Source: Verrucomicrobia bacterium Tous-C9LFEB
GTDB lineage: Bacteria; Verrucomicrobiota; Verrucomicrobiia; Methylacidiphilales; UBA1321
Assembly: GCA_002304345.1 (NCBI GenBank)
Contig: NEUU01000003.1
Location: forward strand, 62,001-126,000
Length of the DNA stretch: 64,000 bases
Direction of reading: 5' to 3'
In this document: positions 52,213 to 61,866 of the stretch, one piece after another
How the letters are laid out: every line of letters begins with the position of its first letter
Numbering within the stretch: the stretch's first letter is position 1
The notes under the pieces: generated by a model
Database searches by the model: none
What the model saw: only the letters and a program-made list of their open reading frames with translations
Told to the model about the DNA's origin: nothing
Made by a program: the position numbers and the translations under genes

Positions 52213-54648
52213 ATGTTTCAATATTCCTCTCGCATACTATTCTTAATGACACTCTGGATGTCTTGGTCAACGGGCTACCTTGTACACGCCATTGAAAAAT
52301 CTGAGGACATTACTCCCGGAGCCTATATGGCTGCGGATAAGTTCGCCAGTTGGTGGAAGTTTGGCGATCAGGTAAAGTTTGTTATAGCCGGCAAGCCGCT
52401 ACCCACTGGTGTAACGGCGATTAAGGGAGTCGTAACGGATGGGTGGGAATCGGAAATTGCGACAATTACAGTCAGCGCCGCTGACATCGGAAAGGGCTGG
52501 ACATGGATGCCGAAGGAGCCTGGCTACTATGAAGTCGAATTCATGACTGTGAACCAAGATGGCTCCACGACAAGCATGGCTCGAGCCTATCGCATGAAAG
52601 CGAAAGATGCGGTTCGGGACTTTGTGCTCAAAAAGCAAGGCTTTGCCGTTGTCGATAACAAACCTTTCCCCAAACAGTCAGATCATCAATTCGGCGTTTG
52701 CACTTACAATAGCTGGAAGGCAGACATGCAACTCTCGAGTCTGATCGGATTCGATCTGGTGCGCATAACGGCTCACTGGGGGCCTGATGGCTGTGGAATG
52801 GTTCCAGATGAAGTGATTGAAGGAACAAAGGGTACCTACAACTGGGTGGGCTTGGATCGCATGGTGAAGCTATACTCGGAAAATGGATTCAAACTTTATT
52901 GTCAGGTAATTGGAACACCCTATTGGGCCTCGCCGCATCCGGAGGAGAAGGGGATAATCGATATCTGTATCGATAAGGCAACCGCCTACGCGCCCGTTGA
53001 TATGTCCGACTGGGAGCGTTTTCTAGACGCGCTTGTCGCTCGATATAAGGATCGCATTACCGACTGGGAGATTTGGAACGAGCCGGCAATGCCAGGCGGA
53101 AGCTGCTACTGGAGTGATACGCCTGAGAATTACGCGAAACTAATCAAGTCTGCATATTCGACAATTAAAAAACAACAGCCCGAATCCACTGTTTATAACG
53201 GAGGTGTCGGCAATAATTTCTTTTATCATGCATTCTATAAAAAATTATTATTGATGGATGTGGATAAATACTTCGATGTGTTCTCGATTCATGGCGCCTG
53301 GCCGGAGCCTTTTCGAAACATCGATAAGTACTCTAAAAAGAGAAGCAAACCTGCCATCAATACTGAATGGCATGCTATTTTACAGGGAAACATGCAGTCT
53401 AGCCCCATCTTGACAGATACCAATCTATCTCTCCGAATGATGAAAGAGCTGCTCTTCCAGTTTAAGCAAGGTTTAACAAAAACAATGATGTTCGAAATAC
53501 GAAATCTGACGGATAAGGAGGCCATTCCGTTTTGTATTGAGAACAAAATATTCACACATAGCGCTGGTTTTTTTCGTCGTGTTCCACAGGCAGAGCCAAG
53601 GCTGCCAAGTGTGATTATGGCTCAATTTTTGAGCGCTACTGGACGCAAGGCAAAGTTTATCAAGGAATTTCAAATTACAAATGACTCAACCGCAATCATA
53701 CTGGAGACGGCCTACGGAAACACCTTGGTGTTCTGGACTGAAAAAGAGGCGCTAAATACCAAGGATATTAAGGAGTTTTCAACAGCGCAGTCCGTACTGA
53801 CTGATTGGGAGGGAAAAAGTATTGGTTTGAGCGAGAATAAGCCTCTGAAAATCAAGCGAGTTTACTATCTAAGTGCACCTGCTATGGATCGCGTTGATAA
53901 AATGGCAAATGTCGACAAATTGATCTCTCCGAAAATTATAGAGAAGATTAAGTCAAAAACTAAGACAACGGGACAGTTTGTAAATGGTTCTCTTTTTGAT
54001 TCCGTGGAGAAACCATCTCAAATAGCTGAAAATATTTGGCTTAAAAACGACTGGAGAACAAAGGAATTAAAGAAAGACCAGCAGGCCTCCAATATATCAG
54101 CAAAGGCTGCTTTCGGCAGTAATTCCAAGGGATTAGATATTGTAGTTGAGGTGAAAGATGGTGTTCATTTCCAGAATGAGTCATCGGCGTGGTGGAATGG
54201 AGATAGCGTACAAATTGCAGTGGATTGTGAAAACGCTGGTATACCCGGTGGAAATGCCGAGTTCGTTTTTGCGTTAACTAAGAATGAGACTGTGGCATGG
54301 AAAATCCTCGCGGCCGATGTATACGGAAATATACCTACGCAATGGTCGCCCAATAATGCCATAGCGAAGTATGTGCAAACGAATATCAGTCGAAACGGAG
54401 ATATAACGCGCTATCAAATACGAATTCCTTGGACGGAGCTTTATCCGCTTATCTACGATTCGCAGGCGGAAAAAGAACTAAGAGTTGCGATCGTAGTTAA
54501 TAATAACAACGGGGAAGGTCGTGCCGAGTACTTGGCGTGGGCGTCCGGCATTGGGGAAGAAAAAGACCCTTCCGTATATGGTCTACTCAAGCCCATCGGG
54601 GAATCTGAACCGCCAACCAGTAACTCGGCGAATCCTACTAAAAAGTAA
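52213..54648 (+). CDS. Secreted GH39-like glycosidase with CBM9-like tail
   Basis: An 811-residue exported enzyme. After the signal peptide comes an Ig-like N-terminal domain (30-140), then a TIM barrel (about 155-470) with the acid/base Glu in TDWEIWNEPAMPGGSCYW (near 287) and a likely nucleophile Glu in PAINTEWHAI (near 385), the layout of clan-A families such as GH39. A C-terminal beta domain (about 610-795) with WWNGDSVQIAVDCEN and RYQIRIPWTEL resembles CBM9. The substrate may be a xyloside, iduronide or rhamnoside. It is followed by the rhamnosidase. Confidence 0.8.
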   Translation: MFQYSSRILFLMTLWMSWSTGYLVHAIEKSEDITPGAYMAADKFASWWKFGDQVKFVIAGKPLPTGVTAIKGVVTDGWESEIATITVSAADIGKGWTWMPKEPGYYEVEFMTVNQDGSTTSMARAYRMKAKDAVRDFVLKKQGFAVVDNKPFPKQSDHQFGVCTYNSWKADMQLSSLIGFDLVRITAHWGPDGCGMVPDEVIEGTKGTYNWVGLDRMVKLYSENGFKLYCQVIGTPYWASPHPEEKGIIDICIDKATAYAPVDMSDWERFLDALVARYKDRITDWEIWNEPAMPGGSCYWSDTPENYAKLIKSAYSTIKKQQPESTVYNGGVGNNFFYHAFYKKLLLMDVDKYFDVFSIHGAWPEPFRNIDKYSKKRSKPAINTEWHAILQGNMQSSPILTDTNLSLRMMKELLFQFKQGLTKTMMFEIRNLTDKEAIPFCIENKIFTHSAGFFRRVPQAEPRLPSVIMAQFLSATGRKAKFIKEFQITNDSTAIILETAYGNTLVFWTEKEALNTKDIKEFSTAQSVLTDWEGKSIGLSENKPLKIKRVYYLSAPAMDRVDKMANVDKLISPKIIEKIKSKTKTTGQFVNGSLFDSVEKPSQIAENIWLKNDWRTKELKKDQQASNISAKAAFGSNSKGLDIVVEVKDGVHFQNESSAWWNGDSVQIAVDCENAGIPGGNAEFVFALTKNETVAWKILAADVYGNIPTQWSPNNAIAKYVQTNISRNGDITRYQIRIPWTELYPLIYDSQAEKELRVAIVVNNNNGEGRAEYLAWASGIGEEKDPSVYGLLKPIGESEPPTSNSANPTKK

Positions 54649-54787
54649 AGCCGACATCTTTTAATATACTATATTTAGTGAATCCTACTTATTTGGATGT
54701 AGAATTTAGCTCGGATAATTACATCAAAATACATTCTACTGCTGTATAGTATTAATGGCATTGCTCCGGCTCTGTTCGGAATTTATA

Positions 54788-57115
54788 ATGAACACTGCAT
54801 CACAATTTTCAGCTGCTTGCTGGATTTCTTCTTCTGTTGTAGGGAGTCCGGATAAAATGGTTCCAGCGCCCTACTTTAGGAAGGCATTTTCACTTAAAGG
54901 TGTGCCCGAAAAAGCAGTCTTGTCGGCGACTGCTCTGGGTGTCTATGAGGCGGAAATTAATGGTCAGAAAGTAAGCGACGATGTTTTCGCTCCCGGTTGG
55001 ACAGAGTATCGCAAACGAGTTCAATACCAGAGCTGCGAAGTGACTCATTTGCTGCGGAAAGGGGACAATGTCTTAGGTGGGATACTCGGGGATGGTTGGT
55101 ATTGTGGTTACGTCGGGTGGAGAACTCGTCAGGTTTACGGAGATAAACCGGCATTGTTGATGCAACTCGCAGTTACTTTTAGCGATGGTAGTGAGGTTAC
55201 TATTGATAGTGACAGCTCATGGAAGACCGCGACGGGGCCTATTCTCGAATCTGATTTTCTGATGGGAGAGGCGTATGATGCGAGATTGGAGTTGGAGGGT
55301 TGGTCTTCGCCGGGATATATCGAGACGAATTGGGAGTCCGTGGTCAATGTAGTCGTAGACGAATCACTACTGATTGTGCCTCGCGTGGGGCCTCCTGTGA
55401 GAAGAATTGCAGAATTGACGCCTGTCGCAGTCCGCGTGAATGAGGGTGGAATATTAAATAGCAGGATCTATGACTTTGGGCAGAACTTTACAGGGCGAGT
55501 GCGGATTAGTATTCGAAGTGAAAAAGGGACAACGGTACGGCTGCGTTACGCGGAGATTCTCGGTCCGGATGGTGGCATCTATACTGAAAACTTAAGGAAA
55601 GCGAGAGCGACAGACTATTACACGTGCAAGGGAACTAGTCAGGAGCAGTGGGAGCCACGTTTTACTTTCCACGGGTTTCGTTATGTGGAGATAACCGGAT
55701 TGTGTATAGGGGATGATGTGGAGCTTGTAGGAATTGTTCTACACTCTGACATTAAGCAGACGGGAACATTTCAATGTTCGAGTGCGCTGTTGAATCAGTT
55801 GCAAAGTAATATTCTCTGGGGGCAAAAAAGCAACTTCTTGGAAGTGCCGATGGATTGTCCGCAGCGGGATGAGCGGCTGGGTTGGACGGGTGATGCGCAG
55901 GTGTTTATCAAGACGGCGGCATTCAATATGGATGTGCGCGAGTTCTTTAGAAAGTGGCTGCAAGACGGGCGTGATGCGCAAGGAGAGCGAGGCAATGTCC
56001 CTTGCGTGTGGCCGCAGCTTTTCGAACACGCGAAAGAGGATTCGCCTGATTATGACGGAGGACCCGCATGGTCGGATGCGATGGTGATATGCCCGTGGGT
56101 TGTCTATTTGTGCTATGGAGATCTTTCCATTCTCTCGGAGCACTATGGCGCTATGGAGCGTTTCATGGAGTTCCTAAACAAGTACTGCTGTCGCGATTTG
56201 ATTAGATCTCATCCAGACGTGCTCGTGTGGCGCGGTTTCGGTGACTGGCTAGCACTGGATGGTAGTGATCAGGTGGAGGGCGGTACTCCCAAAGACCTCA
56301 TTGGTACGGCGTTCTATGCTTACGATGCCCGCATTATGTCGCAGGCTGCGGGTGCGCTTGGGTTTGAGGGAGATGCGCACAAGTATAGGTCTTTATATAA
56401 AGAGATCAAAGCGGCGTTTCAGCGCCAGTATGTTAACTCGGATGGCACTATTGTCTCTGGCACGCAGACTGCCTACTCGTTAGCCCTGCATTTTGGTTTG
56501 GTTGAAGACGCTCTGCGTGCAGCGGTCGCGCAGCACCTGATTACACATATTGAGCAGCAAGATTATCATCTTGCGACAGGCTTCGTGGGCACTCCCTATC
56601 TGCTGCATGTTCTCGAGGCAACTGGACATCTCGATGTGGCTTACAAACTACTCGAGCAGGAGACATTCCCGTCGTGGATTTTTCCTGTTAAAAATGGAGC
56701 AACCACGATTTGGGAAAGGTGGGATGGTTGGTCTGCGGACAAAGGTCTCCAGAATAAAGCGATGAACTCCTTCAATCATTATGCTTATGGAGCCGTAGGG
56801 GAGTGGATGTATAGCAGCGTGGCTGGATTGGACTTGGATCCGCTGGTTCCGGGCTATCAACATATCGTATTTCGTCCTCAGCCAGGCGGCACGCTCACAT
56901 GGGCCGAGGCCACGCTCGATACGCCATATGGTTTAGCTGGAATAAAGTGGAGCCTCGAGGATGAGCGATTAATAGTACGACTACAAATTCCGCCGCACTG
57001 TCACGGTACTTTCCAGGTGCCGAGCGGATATATGGCTAAAGTCGAAAAAATGGGTTCTGGAATACATCATATCGTCGCGAATAAGTTGAACAATCGGGTG
57101 TTATCTTCGGTATAA
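54788..57115 (+). CDS. GH78 alpha-L-rhamnosidase
   Basis: A 775-residue glycosidase that removes terminal alpha-L-rhamnose. The start at 54788 (MNTASQFSAACWISSS) is chosen over an ATG 33 bases upstream. The beta-sandwich N-terminal domains (KAVLSATALGVYEAEINGQK, YDFGQNFTGRVRI) lead into the (alpha/alpha)6 barrel with DCPQRDERLGWTGDAQVF (near 360), the GDWLALDG motif (near 485), and TTIWERWDGW (near 642), followed by SFNHYAYGAVGEWMY. No signal peptide is obvious, so it may act in the cytoplasm or periplasm on imported oligosaccharides. Confidence 0.9.
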   Translation: MNTASQFSAACWISSSVVGSPDKMVPAPYFRKAFSLKGVPEKAVLSATALGVYEAEINGQKVSDDVFAPGWTEYRKRVQYQSCEVTHLLRKGDNVLGGILGDGWYCGYVGWRTRQVYGDKPALLMQLAVTFSDGSEVTIDSDSSWKTATGPILESDFLMGEAYDARLELEGWSSPGYIETNWESVVNVVVDESLLIVPRVGPPVRRIAELTPVAVRVNEGGILNSRIYDFGQNFTGRVRISIRSEKGTTVRLRYAEILGPDGGIYTENLRKARATDYYTCKGTSQEQWEPRFTFHGFRYVEITGLCIGDDVELVGIVLHSDIKQTGTFQCSSALLNQLQSNILWGQKSNFLEVPMDCPQRDERLGWTGDAQVFIKTAAFNMDVREFFRKWLQDGRDAQGERGNVPCVWPQLFEHAKEDSPDYDGGPAWSDAMVICPWVVYLCYGDLSILSEHYGAMERFMEFLNKYCCRDLIRSHPDVLVWRGFGDWLALDGSDQVEGGTPKDLIGTAFYAYDARIMSQAAGALGFEGDAHKYRSLYKEIKAAFQRQYVNSDGTIVSGTQTAYSLALHFGLVEDALRAAVAQHLITHIEQQDYHLATGFVGTPYLLHVLEATGHLDVAYKLLEQETFPSWIFPVKNGATTIWERWDGWSADKGLQNKAMNSFNHYAYGAVGEWMYSSVAGLDLDPLVPGYQHIVFRPQPGGTLTWAEATLDTPYGLAGIKWSLEDERLIVRLQIPPHCHGTFQVPSGYMAKVEKMGSGIHHIVANKLNNRVLSSV

Positions 57116-57141
57116 TCCTGCCGATCTAGCAGTTAACGCGC

Positions 57142-57834
57142 ATGAAAGCGCTCAAAATTATGCCAAACATAAACTTTAAAAGAGTACTTGGTTTTACTTT
57201 GATAGAGCTCTTGGTGTGCATGGCAATTATTGCCCTATTGACGGCCATGGCAATTCCGGCTTTTTCAAAGGCGATGCTTGGGGCTAAACAGGCAAAAAGC
57301 ACTGGGAATTTGAAGTCGATTGGCCAGTGCATATTCACATACGCCGCAGACAATCAAGGAATCCTGCCAATGATGTGTGGAGTTAATGGCGCCTCGTTTG
57401 GAGATCCTCTTTGGTGTCTACAGACATTAGATCCTTATTTCTCTAAGAGGGGGCGTGTTATCCTGAGTGATCCGTTGGTACCGAGTGGTCGGCATCACGC
57501 ATTCAGCGATTATGCCGCCAATTCGGATGTGCTCAGGTGCGCTTATCCTGGATTCTCTGCTACTGAGACGGCGTTACCTATGGCTGGTCTTGGAGGTCGA
57601 GCATCTAATGTAATGATGGTGATGGCTGCTGAAGATGGTGCTCGTCCTTTACCAAACGGATTATGGTATATAGGAGCCTATTCCATTGCCACGAATCCGA
57701 CGGCTCCATGGGGACGGCCCAGCGACCGGGGAACTGGCAAGATCCTCGCCGTATTTGCAGACGGTCACACCGAGGCTGTGCCGAAGGTGGATTTTATTAG
57801 AAATGCCAGAAACTATTTAATCGTTAATCCATAA
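57142..57834 (+). CDS. Pseudopilin-like protein (prepilin N-methylation signal)
   Basis: A 230-residue protein with a type II secretion/type IV pilin leader: cleavage Gly then FTLIELLVCMAIIALLTAMA. The body has YAADNQGILPMM, SDYAANSDVLRC and a late ILAVFADGHTEAVP, the ADGH motif typical of the many solitary pseudopilins in PVC genomes. It stands inside the glycan locus, downstream of the rhamnosidase by 26 bases, so it is probably co-expressed. M7 at 57160 is another possible start. Confidence 0.85.
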   Translation: MKALKIMPNINFKRVLGFTLIELLVCMAIIALLTAMAIPAFSKAMLGAKQAKSTGNLKSIGQCIFTYAADNQGILPMMCGVNGASFGDPLWCLQTLDPYFSKRGRVILSDPLVPSGRHHAFSDYAANSDVLRCAYPGFSATETALPMAGLGGRASNVMMVMAAEDGARPLPNGLWYIGAYSIATNPTAPWGRPSDRGTGKILAVFADGHTEAVPKVDFIRNARNYLIVNP

Positions 57835-57970
57835 ACTCTTTCTAGAGAAACTCAGAGTTGGACATCTTCTTCAATTAGTCCGCTAATTTTAGTGACGTCA
57901 AAGGACTGGGGTGGGTTTTAGATTTTTTTCGAGAAGATAATTTAGTTAAGATGAATGTGAAACTAATCGT

Positions 57971-59161
57971 GTGAAAAAGAGTCGAATTCTAATGGGTGTA
58001 AAAATAATACTTATCCTCGGTGTGTTTGGGGTTTTTCTACAGACAGCGCGCAGCCAAGAAAACACCAAGGTTTACTCCAAAGTACTCGTAATAGGTGACA
58101 GCATTACCAGTCACGGTCCGGCGGTGGAAAATTTGGGATGGAGTGGTAGCTGGGGCATGGCTGCATCAGCTCTAGAAAAGGACTATGTTCATCTTTTTAT
58201 CGCGCGCTTGGTTGCCGCTCAAAATGGAAAAATGCCGAAGACAATGATTGGGGGCGGAGGTGGAGGGAAATTGACCGATAAGCTTACGCAACTGGCGAAG
58301 TATAAGGAGTTCGGTGCCGATCTACTCATTGTTCAAATGGGAGAGAATGACAACAAAGATGTAAGCGTGGACGGCTTCCAAAAACCTTATGAGCAGATAC
58401 TCGAAGCGGTGCGGGCTGGAAATCCAAATGTGAACATTTTTTGCTTTAGTACATGGGGCCCTCCAACAGGAAATGCCAAGAAAGATGCATTCATTCAGAG
58501 CGCCTGCAAAAAATACAACGGGACTTTTGTTAGTCTCCGCAAGGTCAATGCGGATCCAGACAATATGGTTAAATCTGAGAAGCGCTTTAGTCATCCTGGA
58601 GTAAACTGGCATCCCGGAGACAAGGGAATGCAAGGCTATGCGGACGCCTTATGGGAAGCGTTTATTGGTAAAAACTCCGAACTGTCCAATCAGGCTGATG
58701 ATCAATCGAAGGAGTTGGGGCTTATTTTTCGCGAGAATTGGGGAGACTCTTCGAATCTTAGATGGAGCCCAATGCCTCAGGTGGAAAATGTAGGAGGAAA
58801 GCCAGTCATGATGACGACGTTGACTGATTCTACCAGGCAGCAACTTTACGAAGTCGTCTTGCCGGCTGAAAAAATAAGAAGTCGTAAGCTAGTTATTGAA
58901 ACCCGAATTAAGGGTGAATCCCTATCTGCGAAAGTAGGCGCTGAGAGTGGTATTCATCTCGGATTAAAGCTGTTGAATGCAGAGGGACAATTGAGCACAG
59001 AGAAGCTCGATATAAAACAAGACAACTCATTTGATTGGACTGATGCAAAATGGACTATTCTTGTGCCTGACAACATAGTCGAATCTAAATTACAGATTGG
59101 GTTGGTCAGAATGAGCGGTACCGTTTGGTTTGATTTGATAAATATTTCAATTCAGCCATAG
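57971..59161 (+). CDS. Secreted SGNH/GDSL esterase
   Basis: A 396-residue exported hydrolase with a GTG start at 57971 and signal peptide ending near ARSQ. Block I is VLVIGDSITSHG (catalytic Ser), followed by MGENDNKD (Asn of block III) and HPGVNWHPGDKG (catalytic His), so the SGNH set is present. A beta-sandwich of about 150 residues follows from residue 250 (LGLIFRENWGDS...). It may remove acetyl or other esters from the glycan. It is the last forward gene before the AraC regulator. Confidence 0.8.
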   Translation: MKKSRILMGVKIILILGVFGVFLQTARSQENTKVYSKVLVIGDSITSHGPAVENLGWSGSWGMAASALEKDYVHLFIARLVAAQNGKMPKTMIGGGGGGKLTDKLTQLAKYKEFGADLLIVQMGENDNKDVSVDGFQKPYEQILEAVRAGNPNVNIFCFSTWGPPTGNAKKDAFIQSACKKYNGTFVSLRKVNADPDNMVKSEKRFSHPGVNWHPGDKGMQGYADALWEAFIGKNSELSNQADDQSKELGLIFRENWGDSSNLRWSPMPQVENVGGKPVMMTTLTDSTRQQLYEVVLPAEKIRSRKLVIETRIKGESLSAKVGAESGIHLGLKLLNAEGQLSTEKLDIKQDNSFDWTDAKWTILVPDNIVESKLQIGLVRMSGTVWFDLINISIQP

Positions 59162-59325
59162 CATTCTTATTAAGAAATCGCCCATACTTTCTCTGTCTTG
59201 CTTCAAGCTTACCGCTGGTTTCGATTTGCTCAAATAGGGGGCAGGCACAACCGGGCAAGGCGGGGCCCATCTCCGCGCGACCTGCATGTTCCGGTGTGGT
59301 GAAAACCGTGCAACGCTGAGTGTAG

Positions 59326-60177
59326 TTATTTCTGCTGGGAATTACTACGGTATTGCCGTGGGGCAACTTGACATTTCTTAAGAAACCAAGTCGAGAAAAG
59401 AGAGTTATGGCTGAAGCCAAGACGCCATGCAATTTCCTTGATGGGGCAGTTTCCAGATTGTAGCTCTGACTGGGCTTGACGTAGACGTCTTTGTTCGAAG
59501 TAACGCTTGGGAGTAGTGCCGAACTGTGCGTAGAAAATTCGATTGGCGTGAGTGGGGCACAGTCCGTATTGACTGGCCAACGCGTGTAATCGAAAAGGTT
59601 CCTGCAGAGATTGGCTATCGAGATGTTCTCGCATGGCGATGGCGCGCTCGTTATGCGGAGCCAGTAAATGAACTGCGGCGCTGTGCTTATCCAGTTGAGG
59701 CCAGAGGTACAGTAGCCAATTATGGAAGAGGTATTGTAATCGAGAATACGTATCGAAATCGACTTGCTGGGCGCCTAATCGATCGTAGGCTTTCGGGAAT
59801 CGTTTTCTTACAATGCGGCACATTGGAAGTAGGGCTCGCCACCAATCAGAAGTCTCTGCCGCGTGAAGTATGATCGGCTCATTAAATTCAAAAAGAGGGA
59901 CTCCTGATATCCACTGCGCCGAGAAGAAAATAGAAAGTATTCGTGAGCGGGAAGAGAATTTTCGTTCATCGCGTCCTGGTGGCAGGATCACCCACTGTCC
60001 TGCTTTGACGAAGTAGTTCTTCCCGTTACGCCGTATGCGGACGGATCCCCGTTCGATCCGCCATGCCGTGTAATCTCGACGAGTGGAATTTCCGTGCGCT
60101 TGTTGGGGGGGGCCTTCATAGATCCAGTGAATGGTTGCGTTCAGGTGCTTCCAGTCGAGAAAGCGAAGATTATCCAT
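59326..60177 (-). CDS. AraC-family transcriptional regulator
   Basis: A 283-residue regulator starting at 60177 (MDNLRFLDWKHLNA), preferred over 60258 because the extra residues would overlap the divergent gene's control region. An N-terminal cupin sensor (TAWRIERGSVRIRRNGKNYF, GQWVILPPGRDE) is followed by two AraC helix-turn-helices (LHALASQYGLCPTHANRIFY, IKEIAWRLGFSHNSLFSTWF). AraC proteins of this type sense sugars. It is divergent from the FAD oxidoreductase gene, with 79 bases between, and probably controls it. Confidence 0.85.
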   Translation of the reverse strand: MDNLRFLDWKHLNATIHWIYEGPPQQAHGNSTRRDYTAWRIERGSVRIRRNGKNYFVKAGQWVILPPGRDERKFSSRSRILSIFFSAQWISGVPLFEFNEPIILHAAETSDWWRALLPMCRIVRKRFPKAYDRLGAQQVDFDTYSRLQYLFHNWLLYLWPQLDKHSAAVHLLAPHNERAIAMREHLDSQSLQEPFRLHALASQYGLCPTHANRIFYAQFGTTPKRYFEQRRLRQAQSELQSGNCPIKEIAWRLGFSHNSLFSTWFLKKCQVAPRQYRSNSQQK

Positions 60178-60256
60178 GTTCGAAAATATAAATACTTTGG
60201 TAAATAACGTAATCCTATCTGCTCGTTTTTTCAATGCTTTGTTGAAAAATGGATTC

Positions 60257-61852
60257 ATGGTAGATTCTTCAATCGTTCCTGACTATTCTGCTCTGCATTA
60301 TTATACTCCTTCCCACGATCCGGAGCGCCGTCAAATGGAAGTAGATGTGTGTGTCTACGGTGGAAATTCTGGCGGCATCACTGCCGCCATATCGGCAAGG
60401 CGACAGGGTTTGCGAGTCGTTTTGCTTGAGCCGGCAATGCGGCTCGGCGGTATGACTACGGGAGGCCTTTCCTATACGGACATTGGCAACAAGGATGCGA
60501 TTGGTGGCCTGTCGCGGGAGTTTTATCGACGTGCCGGTAAGGCCTATGGACGGGCTGAGCAATGGTGCTTCGAGCCGCACGTGGCGGAAGAGGTATTCGA
60601 GCGCTGGTTAGCCGAAGAGGGAGTCACCTGCTATATAGGCAGTTTTCTGCACTCGGTAGAACTAGAGGTCGGGCGAATTCGTAGCCTCATCACCGAAAAT
60701 GGTATCGAAGTCAAAGCCCGGCAATACATCGATACGAGCTACGAAGGCGATCTAATGGCTAAGGCGGGCGTTTCCTATACGGTTGGGCGAGAATCCAATG
60801 AGCTTTATGGCGAGGAATACAATGGGTCGCAAGTTCTCGATGGTCACCAGTTCTCCTTTCCAGTGGATCCGTATCGAATCGAGAGGAGGCCCGAGAGCGG
60901 ATTGTTGCCGGGTATTGATGTGGAGCCACACGTTCCTGGGTGCGGTGACCGACGTGTGCAGGCATACAATTTTCGACTCTGTTTGACTGCGAATCAGTCT
61001 AATCGGTTGCCAATCATCAAGCCCGATGGCTATGACCGGTCCCGCTACGAGTTATTGTCCCGCTATTGTCGCGCTGGATTTGTTCCTACGTTCTTGAAGT
61101 TCGATGCGATTGCCGAGGGCAAAGTAGATATGAATAATTGGGGGGCTGTTTCGACCGACTGGATTGGCGGTAGCGATCGCTTCCCAGAGGCTGGCTATGC
61201 GGAGCGCGAGAGAATTTTTCAGGAGCATGTGCGCTGGATTTTGGGATTGCTATGGTTCTGGCGAGAAGATCCCGCAGTTCCAGAGGAGTTTCAGACTCGG
61301 TTTCGTGAGTGGGGTTGGTGCCGAGACGAGTTTACTGATACGGCAGGATTCTCTCGCATGCTGTATGTGCGAGAAGCGCGGCGGTTAATTGGCGACGTGG
61401 TGATGACCGAGCATTATTGCCGCGGCAAAGCGATTGCCGAAGATTCGGTGGGCTTGGCGGCCTATACAATGGACTCGCATAATTGTCGGCGCATCGTCGT
61501 CGATGGAATGGTGAAGAATGAGGGCAATGTAGAGGTTTATTCCGGCCCGCCATATCCGGTCTCGTATCGCTCGATTATCCCCAAGCGTGAGGAGTGTCGG
61601 AATCTGTTCGTGCCTTTCTGTCTATCGGCATCGCATATTGCGTTTGGATCGATCCGCATGGAGCCGGTCTTTATGATTCTGTCAGAGTCGGCGGCGTTGG
61701 CTGCGGGGCTGGCTATCGAATGTGGATGTGATGTTCAGAATGTGCCCTACGAGAGATTGCGGGAACGACTGGTGCAGGCAGGCCAAGTACTGGAGCGCGC
61801 GCAAAGTCAGAATTCGGTAATGAACGAAGTCTATACGGAGTCGGCGATATAG
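60257..61852 (+). CDS. FAD-dependent oxidoreductase (FAD_oxidored family)
   Basis: A 531-residue flavoprotein; the start at 60257 (MVDSSIVPDYSALHYY) is preferred over the track's longer frame. The Rossmann dinucleotide motif is VDVCVYGGNSGGITAAISAR (near residue 35), followed by VVLLEPAMRLGGMTTGGLSY. A late FVPFCLSASHIAFGSIRMEP carries further conserved residues. The family is common in PVC glycan loci and may oxidise sugars, but no activity is proven. It ends 14 bases before the convergent dehydratase. Confidence 0.8.
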   Translation: MVDSSIVPDYSALHYYTPSHDPERRQMEVDVCVYGGNSGGITAAISARRQGLRVVLLEPAMRLGGMTTGGLSYTDIGNKDAIGGLSREFYRRAGKAYGRAEQWCFEPHVAEEVFERWLAEEGVTCYIGSFLHSVELEVGRIRSLITENGIEVKARQYIDTSYEGDLMAKAGVSYTVGRESNELYGEEYNGSQVLDGHQFSFPVDPYRIERRPESGLLPGIDVEPHVPGCGDRRVQAYNFRLCLTANQSNRLPIIKPDGYDRSRYELLSRYCRAGFVPTFLKFDAIAEGKVDMNNWGAVSTDWIGGSDRFPEAGYAERERIFQEHVRWILGLLWFWREDPAVPEEFQTRFREWGWCRDEFTDTAGFSRMLYVREARRLIGDVVMTEHYCRGKAIAEDSVGLAAYTMDSHNCRRIVVDGMVKNEGNVEVYSGPPYPVSYRSIIPKREECRNLFVPFCLSASHIAFGSIRMEPVFMILSESAALAAGLAIECGCDVQNVPYERLRERLVQAGQVLERAQSQNSVMNEVYTESAI

Positions 61853-61866
61853 TGGCTGTGGAGCGG

